This document shows positions 36,084-44,918 of a DNA stretch of 64,000 nt, piece after piece; positions within the stretch are counted from its first letter, which is position 1; every line of letters starts with the position of its first letter. The stretch is taken from contig CAVYLN010000001.1 in the NCBI GenBank assembly GCA_963769435.1, positions 434,001 through 498,000 on the forward strand, read 5' to 3'. The notes beneath the pieces were generated by a model that worked only from the letters and a program-made list of their open reading frames with translations, did no database searches and was not told the DNA's origin. The DNA comes from JADKAV01 sp963769435. GTDB lineage: Bacteria > Actinomycetota > Actinomycetes > S36-B12 > UBA10799. A program made the translations under genes and the position numbers.

Positions 36084-37408
36084 TGGCTGGCTGCCCAACT
36101 GCGCGCCAACCCGGCGGTGACGACCGATCCGGTGGCCAGGACACACCCCGTCGGTCCCGAGATCGTGCGCCCGGCGACCATCGCCTTGTCAAAATCCGCG
36201 ATCTCATGCACCGCGTCGGGACCCCAGAACCGCCGGGCATGATCGGCCAGTTCGGCGGCCGGGAGGCACCGCGGCGAGTCGTTGACGGTGATCACGACCT
36301 CGTCGACCACCGTCGCGAGTGTCTCGAGCATGGGTTCGATGTCCTTGTCACCCATGATCGCCAACACCGCCACCAGTTTGTCGTACGTGAACGACTCCGC
36401 AACCGCCACCGCGGCCGCCTGCACCCCATGCGGGTTGTGCGCGGCGTCGGCCAAGGTCAGCGGATGCCGGCCGATGACTTCCAGGCGTCCGGGAGAATGC
36501 ACGTCGGCCAGCCCCTCTTCGACCAAGTCCGGCTCCGGAAGCCGTCCCAGAAGGGCATACACCGCGGCCACGGCCAGGGCGGCATTCTCCGCCTGATGCC
36601 GCCCGTGCAGGGCCAGGAAGACCTCCTCGTAGACGTGGTCGGCGACCCGGATGCTCACCACCTGCCCACCGACGGACAGTCCGCGCGAGGTCAACTCGTA
36701 GTCGACACCGGGCAGCAGCACGGGCGCCCCCGCGTCGTCGGCCGCCTGCACCAGAACCGCGAGGGCCTCCGGCTGCTGCGGCGCCAGAACGACCGTCGCC
36801 CCCTGCTTGATGATGCCGGCCTTCTCGGCGGCGATGGCGGCGAGTGTGTCGCCGAGGTAGTCGGTGTGATCCATCCCGATCGGGGTGATCACCGCCACCT
36901 GGGCACGGTTGACGTTGGTGGCGTCCCAGCTCCCACCCATCCCGGTCTCCACGACGGCGACGTCCACGGGGGCATCGGCGAAGCAGGCATAGCCCATAGC
37001 CGTGACCACCTCGAACATCGTCATCGGCGGGCCGCCCTCGGCCACCGACGCGGTGTCGACCAACTGCAGGTAGGGCTCGATCTGCCGATAGGTCTCCACG
37101 AACGTGTCCGAGGACACCGGCTCCCCGTCGAGTTCCAGTCTCTCGGTGAGATCGCGCAGCGCCGGGCTGGTCATCAGACCGGTGCGCAGGCCCATGGCCC
37201 GCAGCAGGGCCTCGATGATCCGGGCGACACTGGTCTTGCCGTTCGTTCCAGCCACGTGGACGACCGGCGAGGTCAGCTGCGGGTCGGCCAGAAGTTCGCA
37301 AAGGTTCTCGATGCGGCTGAGATCCGGGGCGATCTTGTGCTCGGGCCACCGGGCGAGCAGCGCGCGCTGCACCGCTTCGAACTCGGAGGCTGCGTGGTCG
37401 GTCGTCAC
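36080..37408 (-). CDS. folC: Folylpolyglutamate synthase / dihydrofolate synthase
   Basis: A Mur-ligase-like enzyme of 442 residues adding glutamate to folates. VVHVAGTNGKTSVARIIEALL (P-loop, near 50-60), TSPALRDLTERLELDG, VVETGMGGSWDATNV, PIGMDHTDYLGDTLAAIAAEKAGI and LADAAHNPHG are the family blocks. The GTG start is six bases after TAGCCT, again without a Shine-Dalgarno sequence. It heads the minus-strand cluster and is divergent from valS. Confidence 0.96.
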   Translation of the reverse strand: MTTDHAASEFEAVQRALLARWPEHKIAPDLSRIENLCELLADPQLTSPVVHVAGTNGKTSVARIIEALLRAMGLRTGLMTSPALRDLTERLELDGEPVSSDTFVETYRQIEPYLQLVDTASVAEGGPPMTMFEVVTAMGYACFADAPVDVAVVETGMGGSWDATNVNRAQVAVITPIGMDHTDYLGDTLAAIAAEKAGIIKQGATVVLAPQQPEALAVLVQAADDAGAPVLLPGVDYELTSRGLSVGGQVVSIRVADHVYEEVFLALHGRHQAENAALAVAAVYALLGRLPEPDLVEEGLADVHSPGRLEVIGRHPLTLADAAHNPHGVQAAAVAVAESFTYDKLVAVLAIMGDKDIEPMLETLATVVDEVVITVNDSPRCLPAAELADHARRFWGPDAVHEIADFDKAMVAGRTISGPTGCVLATGSVVTAGLARSWAASQ

Positions 37409-37414
37409 CGCCCC

Positions 37415-37420
37415 AGGCTA
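37415..37420 (-). promoter_or_regulatory. Predicted -10 box, leaderless folC mRNA
   Basis: TAGCCT, six bases (GGGGCG), then GTG. Confidence 0.55.
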
Positions 37421-37476
37421 CGCGGGGGTGCCGGCCATCCCGACCAGCCCACCCGTGACGGGTGCGACCTCACGCG

Positions 37477-37566
37477 TGTCCGGATCTGCATGATGATCAA
37501 GCGCCGAACGGCCCACGCGTGGGGGCGGCGCCCCGGATCCGCATGATCATCATGCAGATCCGGACA
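37477..37566. repeat. Inverted-repeat element, copy 1 (23-bp arms, 44-bp spacer)
   Basis: The left arm contains CCGGATCTGCATGATGATCA; the right arm (37544-37566) is its exact reverse complement over 23 bases. The 44-base spacer is itself self-complementary (GCGCCG with CGGCGC around CCCACGCGTGGG), so the whole element can fold as one very long hairpin. The right end holds a second, overlapping palindrome: GCATGAT-C-ATCATGC flanked by CCGGATC and GATCCGG. It sits exactly between the divergent folC and valS promoters. Same arms and same spacer length as the element at 57635, but an unrelated spacer. Confidence 0.9.
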
Positions 37567-37614
37567 TGGCCAGGGACCGACCGTGGGCGTTCGCAGGGGC
37601 GGTCGGCCCCCGCC

Positions 37615-37620
37615 TAGACT
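37615..37620 (+). promoter_or_regulatory. Predicted -10 box of valS
   Basis: TAGACT, eight bases, then the valS ATG; a nearly leaderless transcript with one or two untranslated bases. Confidence 0.5.
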
Positions 37621-37628
37621 CGGTAGAC

Positions 37629-40157
37629 ATGGACAACCCGCGGATACCCGACCGGCCGACCGTCGACGGGCTGGACGGCAAATGGGCCGCGCAATGGCAT
37701 CACGACCAGTTGTACGGCTTCGACCGCACGCGCACCCGCGACGAGATCTACAGCATCGACACTCCCCCACCCACCGTCAGCGGTTCGCTGCACGTCGGCC
37801 ACGTCTTCAGCTACACCCACACCGACTGCATCGCCCGCTACAAGCGGATGCGCGGGTACGAGGTCTTCTACCCGATGGGCTGGGACGACAACGGCCTGCC
37901 CACTGAGCGTCGCGTCCAGAACTACTTCGGCGTCCGCTGCGAACCGACCCTGCATTACGACCCTGATCTCGAGGTCCAGCCCGGGGGCAAGGAACAGACC
38001 CCGATCTCGCGCCGCAATTTCGTCGAGTTGTGCGAACGGCTCACCGAGGAGGACGAGAAGGCCTTCGAGGATCTCTGGCGGCGTCTGGGGCTCTCGGTCG
38101 ACTGGAACCACACGTACCAGACGATCGACGAGCGGGCCCGCGCGGTTTCCCAGCGTGCCTTCCTGCGGAATCTGGCCCGCGGGGAGGCCTACCAGACGGA
38201 GGCTCCCACGCTGTGGGACGTCACATTCCGCACCGCTGTGGCACAGGCCGAACTCGAGGACCGGGAGCGGCCCGGGGCCTACCACCGAGTGGGATTCCAC
38301 CACGGCGACGACCGTGTCTTCATCGAGACGACGAGGCCCGAACTGCTGCCCGCGTGCGTGGCACTGGTGGCGCACCCCGATGACGAGCGGTACCAGCCGT
38401 TGTTCGGACAGACCGTCACCACGCCGGTGTTCGGCGTGGAGGTACCGGTCGTCGCCCACGAACTCGCAGATCCCGAGAAGGGTTCCGGCATCGCCATGAT
38501 CTGCACGTTCGGCGACACCACCGACGTGACCTGGTGGCGGGAGTTGCAGCTCGACACCCGGCCGATGGTGGGGTGGGACGGTCGAGTCATCCCGACGGTT
38601 CCCGACTGGATCACGTCTGAGACGGGCCGCGCAGCCTACGAACAACTGGCCGGTGCCACCATGTTCACCGCCAAGGAGCGCATGGCACAGATGCTGCGCG
38701 AGTCCGGGGACCTGGTCGGCGACGTCAAGCAGATCACCCACCCGGTGAAGTTCTTCGAGAAGGGCGACAAGCCGCTGGAGATCGTCACCACGAGGCAGTG
38801 GTACATCCGCAACGGTGGCCGTGACGACGCCCTGCGGCAGGCGTTGATCGCGCGCGGCGCCGAACTCGATTGGCACCCGCCGCACATGCAGGTGCGCTAC
38901 CGCACGTGGGTCGAGGGGCTCAACGGCGACTGGCTGATCTCCCGGCAGAGGTTCTTCGGTGTCCCGATCCCGGTCTGGTACGCGGTCGACGCCGATGGCA
39001 ACCCCGACTACTCCCAGGTCCTCACCCCGGACGAGTCGCTGCTGCCGGTGGACCCCGCCGATCAGGCACCCGACGGCTACAGCGAGGACCAGCGCGGCAA
39101 GCCCGGCGGCTTCGTCGCGGACCCGGACGTGATGGACACCTGGGCCACCAGTTCCCTGACCCCGCAGATCGCCGGCGGATGGGAGTACGACCCGGACCTG
39201 TGGCGCCGGGTGTATCCGATGGACCTTCGACCACAGGCCCACGAGATCATCCGCACGTGGCTGTTCTCCAGCGTTGTGCGCGCGCATCTCGAGGACGGCG
39301 GACTCCCGTGGAGGCACGCTGCGATCAGCGGGTGGATCCTGGATCCCGACCGCAAGAAGATGTCGAAGTCCAAGGGCAATGTGGTCACCCCGATGGGCCT
39401 GTTGGACCAGCACGGGGCGGACGCCGTCCGCTACTGGGCCGCCAGCGGACGACCGGGCACTGACACCGCCTACGACGAGGCACAGATGAAGGTCGGGCGA
39501 CGCCTCGCGATCAAGATCCTCAATGCGTCCAAATTCGCCCTGTCCTTCGCCGGGGACCCGGACGCCCCGGTGACCGAGCCACTGGATCTTGCGATGCTGG
39601 CCGGGCTGCGGGACGTGGTCGAGCAAGCGACCGCCGCCTTCGAGGACTACAACTACGCCCGCGCGCTCGAACTCACCGAATCGTTCTTCTGGTCCTTCTG
39701 CGATGACTACATCGAACTGGTCAAGGAGCGCGCGCACGGCGCCAGGGGCGAGCAGGCCGCTGCTTCCGCGGGGGCGGCGCTGGCACAGGCACTGTCGGTC
39801 CAACTGCGTCTGTTCGCACCGATCCTGCCCTTCGTCACCGAGGAGGTCTGGTCGTGGTGGCAGCAGGGAAGTGTGCACACCGCCGGATGGCCGTCGGTGG
39901 ACGAACTGCCGGCTCAGGGCGACCCCGCGGTGCTCACAGCGGCTGGTCAGGTGCTCTCGGCGATGCGCAAGGTGAAGAGCGACAACAAGGTCTCGATGCG
40001 CGCCCGTCTGGCGCACACCGTGGTCAAGGGCCCCGCCGACCAGATCGACCTGGTCAAATCGGCGATCCCCGACCTCGAAGCCGCCGGCGGATTGGACACC
40101 GCGCTTCGCGTCGAGCCGGCGTCCACTTTCGAGGTCATCGCGGACCTGGCAGGCTGA
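37629..40157 (+). CDS. valS: Valyl-tRNA synthetase
   Basis: Class Ia enzyme of 842 residues. SGSLHVGHVFSYTHTD has HVGH at 55-58; the CP1 editing domain includes DRVFIETTRPELLPACVALVAHP; KKMSKSKGNVVTP near 577 is the KMSKS loop; the anticodon-binding domain follows. I see no long C-terminal coiled coil, and the closing NKVSMRARLAHTVV region is compact. Start at ATG 37629 after the -10 box; the longer frame from 37566 begins inside the repeat element. Followed at 4 bp by the tocopherol-cyclase-family gene. Confidence 0.97.
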   Translation: MDNPRIPDRPTVDGLDGKWAAQWHHDQLYGFDRTRTRDEIYSIDTPPPTVSGSLHVGHVFSYTHTDCIARYKRMRGYEVFYPMGWDDNGLPTERRVQNYFGVRCEPTLHYDPDLEVQPGGKEQTPISRRNFVELCERLTEEDEKAFEDLWRRLGLSVDWNHTYQTIDERARAVSQRAFLRNLARGEAYQTEAPTLWDVTFRTAVAQAELEDRERPGAYHRVGFHHGDDRVFIETTRPELLPACVALVAHPDDERYQPLFGQTVTTPVFGVEVPVVAHELADPEKGSGIAMICTFGDTTDVTWWRELQLDTRPMVGWDGRVIPTVPDWITSETGRAAYEQLAGATMFTAKERMAQMLRESGDLVGDVKQITHPVKFFEKGDKPLEIVTTRQWYIRNGGRDDALRQALIARGAELDWHPPHMQVRYRTWVEGLNGDWLISRQRFFGVPIPVWYAVDADGNPDYSQVLTPDESLLPVDPADQAPDGYSEDQRGKPGGFVADPDVMDTWATSSLTPQIAGGWEYDPDLWRRVYPMDLRPQAHEIIRTWLFSSVVRAHLEDGGLPWRHAAISGWILDPDRKKMSKSKGNVVTPMGLLDQHGADAVRYWAASGRPGTDTAYDEAQMKVGRRLAIKILNASKFALSFAGDPDAPVTEPLDLAMLAGLRDVVEQATAAFEDYNYARALELTESFFWSFCDDYIELVKERAHGARGEQAAASAGAALAQALSVQLRLFAPILPFVTEEVWSWWQQGSVHTAGWPSVDELPAQGDPAVLTAAGQVLSAMRKVKSDNKVSMRARLAHTVVKGPADQIDLVKSAIPDLEAAGGLDTALRVEPASTFEVIADLAG

Positions 40158-40161
40158 CGGT

Positions 40162-41064
40162 GTGCGAAGCGTCCTGAAACCGGCCGGCTACCACGGTGCT
40201 GGGCGCCGGGCGAAGTACTTCGAGGGCTGGTACGTCAAACTCGTCGACAAAGACCGGGATGCTCGACTCGCTGTCATCCCCGGGGTCTTTCTGGCACCGG
40301 AGGCCGATGGCCCCCACGAGGCGTTCGTCCAGGTGCTGGACGGGGTCACGGGGCGCAGTTGGTACCAGCCGTACCCGATGTCGGAGTTCGTCGCGCACAG
40401 CGAAACGTTCGCCGTGCAGGTGGGTCCGAACCGCTTCTCCAGTGGGGGTGTCAGCTTGGACCTGCCCGAGGTCGGCCTGTCGGGGAGGGTCGACTTCGAG
40501 CAGCCGCTCGATCCATGGCCGGTCACGTGGCGGTCCCCCGGGGCGATGGGTTGGTATGCCTGGATGCCGTTCATGGAGTGCTACCACGGCGTGGTCTCCT
40601 TCGGCCACAGCCTCACGGGAACTCTGAGACTGGACGACCGGGAGCTGGACTTCACCGGCGGCCGCGGCTACATCGAGAAGGACTGGGGCCAAGCATTCCC
40701 ATCCGGCTACGTGTGGATGCACTCCAACCACTTCAATGACCCGAGCGTGAGTCTGATGGCCTCGGTGGCCATCATCCCCTGGCTGCGGGGCAGTTTCCAG
40801 GGATTGTTGATCGGACTGCGCCATGGCGGTCGACTGCATCGCTTCGCGTCATACACAGGCGCGAAGGTGCGGGAATTGCGCATCGACGATGAGCACGTGT
40901 GGCTGACGGTGGTGGGCAGGGACGGTCTGACGCTGGACATCAAAGCCACCCGCCCGGGGGGTGCGTTCCTGCACGCGCCCATCCGCACCGAGATGCACAA
41001 GCGGGTGGAAGAGACACTCGATGCACAGGTGCACATCACGCTTGGGCACCGAACGGCCAGGTAG
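40162..41064 (+). CDS. Tocopherol cyclase family protein
   Basis: A 300-residue beta-rich protein. KYFEGWYVKLVD near residue 20 and GRGYIEKDWGQAFPSGYVWMHSNHF near 170-195 are hallmarks of the tocopherol-cyclase family (two-layer beta-sandwich). In plants and cyanobacteria the enzyme closes the chromanol ring of vitamin E; bacterial relatives without the rest of that pathway have unknown roles, so I do not assign tocopherol synthesis. GTG start at 40162, only 4 bp after valS, suggests co-transcription. Confidence 0.8.
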   Translation: MRSVLKPAGYHGAGRRAKYFEGWYVKLVDKDRDARLAVIPGVFLAPEADGPHEAFVQVLDGVTGRSWYQPYPMSEFVAHSETFAVQVGPNRFSSGGVSLDLPEVGLSGRVDFEQPLDPWPVTWRSPGAMGWYAWMPFMECYHGVVSFGHSLTGTLRLDDRELDFTGGRGYIEKDWGQAFPSGYVWMHSNHFNDPSVSLMASVAIIPWLRGSFQGLLIGLRHGGRLHRFASYTGAKVRELRIDDEHVWLTVVGRDGLTLDIKATRPGGAFLHAPIRTEMHKRVEETLDAQVHITLGHRTAR

Positions 41065-41090
41065 TGATCGATGACGATTGGGCACCTGCG

Positions 41091-41107
41091 GTGGACTCGA
41101 AGTCCAC
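41091..41107 (+). terminator. Hairpin after the valS operon
   Basis: GTGGACT, loop CGA, AGTCCAC: a perfect 7-bp stem 27 bases past the stop of the tocopherol-cyclase-family gene. No T-run. Confidence 0.55.
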
Positions 41108-41223
41108 GGGGACACCGACGGGCTCATGCGGATGGGCGGCTGAGCAGGTTCCCAAGATGATCTTGTCGCACAGGGCGCATCGAGCGTACCGTCAGAAGAC
41201 TGGAGCGATTCTTTCTGAAGTCG

Positions 41224-41972
41224 ATGCTCGTGGGCTGCCTCGCTGCTGGCCTGGCCTGCTCGGAGCACTGTCCCCCGCCGCACAGGCCAGCCAAAGGCCA
41301 GTGCCCGTCGGGCCAAGGCTCCGGCACACGGTCGTGGTGAAATTCACCGGCGCGAAGCCCAGCAAGGCGAAGTTGACTGTCGCCGGCACGAAGGTACCGA
41401 GCTCACGCGGGCCGGGAAGAAGTGGCGGACCAAGAAGCTCTCCGCCCAGGAACTCACTGCCCTCACGGGCAAGAAGGTGAAGATCAAGGCGCAGATCGGG
41501 GCAAGACCCGCAAGTTCTCGGCGACGGTGAAGGGAACGACCACTCCGCCACTCCCGGCACGCACTCCCGACTACCCCAGCGTCCGACTCCCTGGGCCAGT
41601 CCCTGTTCGCCGCACCCGGCGTCGATCGAACCGGCGACGCGGCCTGGGAAGCGATCAAGGGCTACTTCGCTCGATTCGACGTTCACCGAACTGCCCGCGG
41701 GCTGGCCCAACTGCTTCAGCGAGGAGCGCTACGGGCACTTCGCGAGACTACACGCAGCGTGTACTGCCGGCTGATCCAGCGCTCCGGACGCGGACATCAC
41801 CAACTCCGCGGGCACCATGTACGATCCTCGGGGCCGAGCAGAAGGCCAACGGCGCGTGGGGCGTCTACTACCACTTCGACTACGGTGACGGTCAGAACCG
41901 ATCTACTACCTGGTTCGTGCAGCCGGATGGATCGCGACCGGACGCTACTGGTACAACGCGACCCGGATCTGA
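41224..41972 (+). pseudogene. Secreted protein gene broken by many frameshifts
   Basis: No single frame is open, yet consecutive frames encode protein-like pieces in order: MLVGCLAAGLA joining LGALSPAAQA (a signal peptide with an AQA cleavage site); VVVKFTGAKPSKAKLTVAGT; LTRAGKKWRTKKLSAQELTA; KTRKFSATVKGTTTPPLP; SDSLGQSLFAAPGVDRTGDA; FTELPAGWPNCFSEERYGHF; ITNSAGTMYD; ANGAWGVYYHFDYGDGQ; and WIATGRYWYNATRI before the stop. At least seven single-base shifts are needed in 750 bp, far more than in neighbouring genes. I do not recognise the family. Either a true decayed gene or a stretch of poor sequence. Confidence 0.65.
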
Positions 41973-42115
41973 ACCCACCCACCGAGGAGACTAGCTGGGC
42001 GCGCGGCGCGAAGGTCAGCTACTGGCCCCGGCGCGTCGGCGCACCACGGACTGTCAGCGACTGCGGGGCCGCAGCGTCTGGCGTGCGCGACGAGCGAGCT
42101 GGCAGGACGCACCTG

Positions 42116-43456
42116 TCACAGCCTCGACGCGAGTCCGGACCGCACAGCCCCAGATGACCTGCCGTCGCCTGAGGCGAGTTGGACTTCGGTCGGCCGACTC
42201 TCCCGCCGGCGTGGGCTCTTGCGGGGCACCAGGGTCGGGTTGACGTTGTCCTCGACCACCTCACGGGTGATCTTGACCGTTGCGATGTCGTCTCGGCTGG
42301 GAACGTCGTACATCACGTTCAGCAGGACCTCTTCCAGGATCGCCCGCAGACCGCGCGCCCCGGTACCACGCAGTAGTCCCTGGTCGGCGATCGCGGCGAG
42401 CGCCTCATCTTCGAACTCAAGTTCCACCCCGTCGAGTTCGAACAGGCGCTGATACTGCCTGGTGAGGGCGTTCTTCGGCTCTGTCAGAACCTTGATCATC
42501 GCCTCCCGGTCCAACTGGGTGACGGAGGTGAATACCGGCAGCCGACCGACGAATTCGGGGATCATCCCGAACTTGAGCAGATCCTCCGGAAGTACCTCGC
42601 TGAAGACGTCACCCGGGTTGGTGTTCACTTCCTCGAGGTCCGCGGTGAACCCGAGGGACTTCTTGCCGATGCGCGCCTCGATGATCTTGTCCAGGCCCGC
42701 GAAGGCGCCTCCCACGATGAACAGGACGTTCGTGGTGTCGATCTGGATGAACTCCTGATGGGGGTGTTTGCGCCCACCCTGCGGGGGCACGGAGGCCTGT
42801 GTGCCTTCCAGGATCTTCAGCAGTGCCTGCTGGACACCCTCTCCCGAGACGTCGCGAGTGATCGACGGGTTCTCGCTCTTGCGGGCGACCTTGTCGATCT
42901 CATCGATGTAGATGATGCCCGTCTCGGCCTTCTTGACGTCGTAGTCGGCCGCCTGGATGAGTTTCAGAAGGATGTTCTCGACGTCCTCGCCCACGTAGCC
43001 CGCCTCGGTGAGGGCGGTGGCATCGGCGATCGCGAAAGGCACGTTCAGCATGCGGGCCAGGGTCTGGGCGAGCAGGGTCTTGCCGGATCCGGTGGGACCC
43101 AGGAGCAGGATGTTGGACTTGGCCAACTCCACCCCGTCGTCGCGCCGCAGGCTCGGGGGGCCGGCCTGCACACGCTTGTAGTGGTTGTACACGGCAACGG
43201 CCAGCGACTTCTTGGCGGTCTGCTGACCCACCACATACTGCTCGAGGAACTCGAACATCTCTCGCGGCTTCGGGAGGTCTCCCAACTGCAGATCCGAGGT
43301 CTCCTGCAGTTCCTCTTCGATGATCTCGTTGCACAACTCGATGCACTCGTCACAGATGTAGACACCGGGACCCGCGATCAACTTCTTGACCTGCTTCTGA
43401 CTCTTCCCGCAGAAAGAGCACTTGAGCAGATCCGCTCCTTCACCGATGCGAGCCAC
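42116..43456 (-). CDS. clpX: ATP-dependent Clp protease ATP-binding subunit ClpX
   Basis: AAA+ unfoldase of 446 residues. The N-terminal zinc finger has CSFCGKSQ and CDECIELC; Walker A is LLLGPTGSGKTLLAQ near 120; Walker B is IIYIDEIDKV near 185; the substrate pore loop is GYVGEDVE; sensor II is GTGARGLRAI near 375. A Ser/Arg-rich tail of about 30 residues follows NVNPTLVPRK. GTG start with AAGGGA upstream. It feeds ClpP1P2, encoded upstream on the same strand (113 bp). Confidence 0.98.
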   Translation of the reverse strand: MARIGEGADLLKCSFCGKSQKQVKKLIAGPGVYICDECIELCNEIIEEELQETSDLQLGDLPKPREMFEFLEQYVVGQQTAKKSLAVAVYNHYKRVQAGPPSLRRDDGVELAKSNILLLGPTGSGKTLLAQTLARMLNVPFAIADATALTEAGYVGEDVENILLKLIQAADYDVKKAETGIIYIDEIDKVARKSENPSITRDVSGEGVQQALLKILEGTQASVPPQGGRKHPHQEFIQIDTTNVLFIVGGAFAGLDKIIEARIGKKSLGFTADLEEVNTNPGDVFSEVLPEDLLKFGMIPEFVGRLPVFTSVTQLDREAMIKVLTEPKNALTRQYQRLFELDGVELEFEDEALAAIADQGLLRGTGARGLRAILEEVLLNVMYDVPSRDDIATVKITREVVEDNVNPTLVPRKSPRRRESRPTEVQLASGDGRSSGAVRSGLASRL

Positions 43457-43569
43457 CAGTTGTCCCTTCCGCGGAGGATGAATCGACTACTTCTCGACGG
43501 TACCCCGACTCTGCGCCTAACGCGCCGCGTGGCGCGCACTTAGATCCGCGGATCGGCCGGATGACCGGA

Positions 43570-44199
43570 TCAGCCCCCCGACTTGCGCGATGAGATGACC
43601 TGGTCGACCACTCCGTACTCCTTGGCCGCCTCGGCGGTGAGGATCTTGTCGCGTTCGATGTCACTCTGGATCTGCTCCACCGTGCGGCCGGTGTGATGGG
43701 CCAGTATGCCCTCCATCTCGGCACGCATACGCAGGATCTCGTTGGCCTGGATCTCGATGTCGGAGCCCTGGCCACCACCTTCGGTGTAGGGCTGGTGGAT
43801 CAGGATCCGGGCATGCGGCAACGCGAACCGCTTACCCGGGGCACCTGCCGCGAGCAGCACAGCCGCCGCGGACGCCGCCTGACCGAGGCACACGGTGCCC
43901 ACTTGCGGCTTGACGAACTGCATCGTGTCGTAGATGGCCGTCATCGCGGTGTACGAGCCGCCCGGGGAGTTGATGTAGATCTGGATGTCACGCTCGGTGT
44001 CCATGGACTCCAGCGTGAGCAGTTGCGCCATCACATCGTCGGCCGACGCATCGTCGATCTGCACCCCGAGGAAGATGATCCGTTCCTCGAACAGCTTCGT
44101 GTAAGGGTTGTGGATCCGCTCTCCGGTGGAGGTGCGCTCCCGGAACTCAGGCAGGATGTAGCGGCTCTGCGGCCCTTGCCGAAGGTATGAAGCATCCAT
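43570..44199 (-). CDS. clpP2: ATP-dependent Clp protease proteolytic subunit 2
   Basis: A 209-residue serine peptidase. IQIYINSPGGSYTAMTAIYD, the nucleophile block GQAASAAAVLLAAG, LPHARILIHQP with the catalytic His, and an Asp in the IERDKILTAEAA segment. The ATG overlaps the clpP1 stop (TGATG). Actinobacteria need ClpP1 and ClpP2 together to make a mixed-ring peptidase; both are intact here. Confidence 0.97.
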   Translation of the reverse strand: MDASYLRQGPQSRYILPEFRERTSTGERIHNPYTKLFEERIIFLGVQIDDASADDVMAQLLTLESMDTERDIQIYINSPGGSYTAMTAIYDTMQFVKPQVGTVCLGQAASAAAVLLAAGAPGKRFALPHARILIHQPYTEGGGQGSDIEIQANEILRMRAEMEGILAHHTGRTVEQIQSDIERDKILTAEAAKEYGVVDQVISSRKSGG

Positions 44200-44816
44200 C
44201 AGGCGGTCCCTCCGCTTCCGGTGACGTCCGAAGCCAACTGCACGACATGGTCGACGAATCCGTACTCCTTGGCCTCGTCGGCCGAGAACCAACGGTCACG
44301 GTCGGAATCGGCCTCGATCTGTTCGATCGTCTGGCCCGTCTGCTCGGCGATGAGCTGGGCCATCTGCTTCTTGATGTACAACATCTGCTCGGCCTGGATC
44401 TTGATGTCGGAGGCCGTACCCCCGATGCCGCCTGAAGGCTGGTGCATCATGATCCGGGCGTGCGGGAGGCTGTAGCGCTTCCCCGGCTGGCCGGAGCTCA
44501 GCAGGAACTGGCCCATCGAGGCGGCGAGGCCCATCGCCACGGTCGCCACATCGTTTCGCACGAACTGCATGGTGTCGTAGATGGCCATGCCTGCCGAGAT
44601 GGAACCGCCTGGGGAGTTGATGTAGAGGTAGATGTCCCGGTCCGGGTCCTCGGCGGCCAGCAGCAGCATCTGAGCACAGATCAGGTTGGCCACCGTGTCT
44701 TCCACCGGCGATCCGAGGAAGATGATCCGCTCCTTGAGTAGGCGCTGGAACACCGAGTCGTCGTAGCCCATGGGTCCCGGCTGGGGACCTCGGGCGGTCG
44801 GGCTGAGGTCGTTCAC
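44199..44816 (-). CDS. clpP1: ATP-dependent Clp protease proteolytic subunit 1
   Basis: A 205-residue serine peptidase: IYLYINSPGGSISAGMAIYD, GLAASMGQFLLSSG (nucleophile Ser), LPHARIMMHQPSGG (His), DRDRWFSADEA. GTG 44816 is chosen as start because GGAGG stands 8 bases upstream; the longer frame to 44882 would swallow that site and run towards the promoter. Followed directly by clpP2. Confidence 0.96.
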   Translation of the reverse strand: MNDLSPTARGPQPGPMGYDDSVFQRLLKERIIFLGSPVEDTVANLICAQMLLLAAEDPDRDIYLYINSPGGSISAGMAIYDTMQFVRNDVATVAMGLAASMGQFLLSSGQPGKRYSLPHARIMMHQPSGGIGGTASDIKIQAEQMLYIKKQMAQLIAEQTGQTIEQIEADSDRDRWFSADEAKEYGFVDHVVQLASDVTGSGGTA

Positions 44817-44853
44817 TGCCACTGCCTCCGTGTTGTTGGGGTGTGTCTCATCG

Positions 44854-44859
44854 ACCCTA
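44854..44859 (-). promoter_or_regulatory. Predicted -10 box of clpP1-clpP2
   Basis: TAGGGT placing the transcript start about 30 bases before the clpP1 GTG; here a ribosome binding site follows, so the leader is short but real. No clear -35 box. No ClgR-type operator was identified with confidence. Confidence 0.4.
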
Positions 44860-44918
44860 ACGCCCACCTGCGACAAGCCCATCCCGCAAAGGCGGTTTGT
44901 TCGCTGTAGGCGTGTGGA

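Noticed and set aside
37477..37566. Integron attC site as an explanation of the inverted-repeat element
   Set aside because: No GTTRRRY core site, no integrase or cassette array, and the arms are perfectly matched, unlike attC.
37614..40016. An 800-codon open frame on the minus strand opposite valS
   Set aside because: Long antisense frames are expected in high-GC genes because stop codons are rare; no motifs, and valS on the plus strand is certain. The same applies to frames opposite lepA, rne, tig and pepN.
41422..41994. A 190-codon open frame as an intact gene
   Set aside because: It joins fragments from the shredded gene with long nonsense stretches; only short parts look like protein in that frame.
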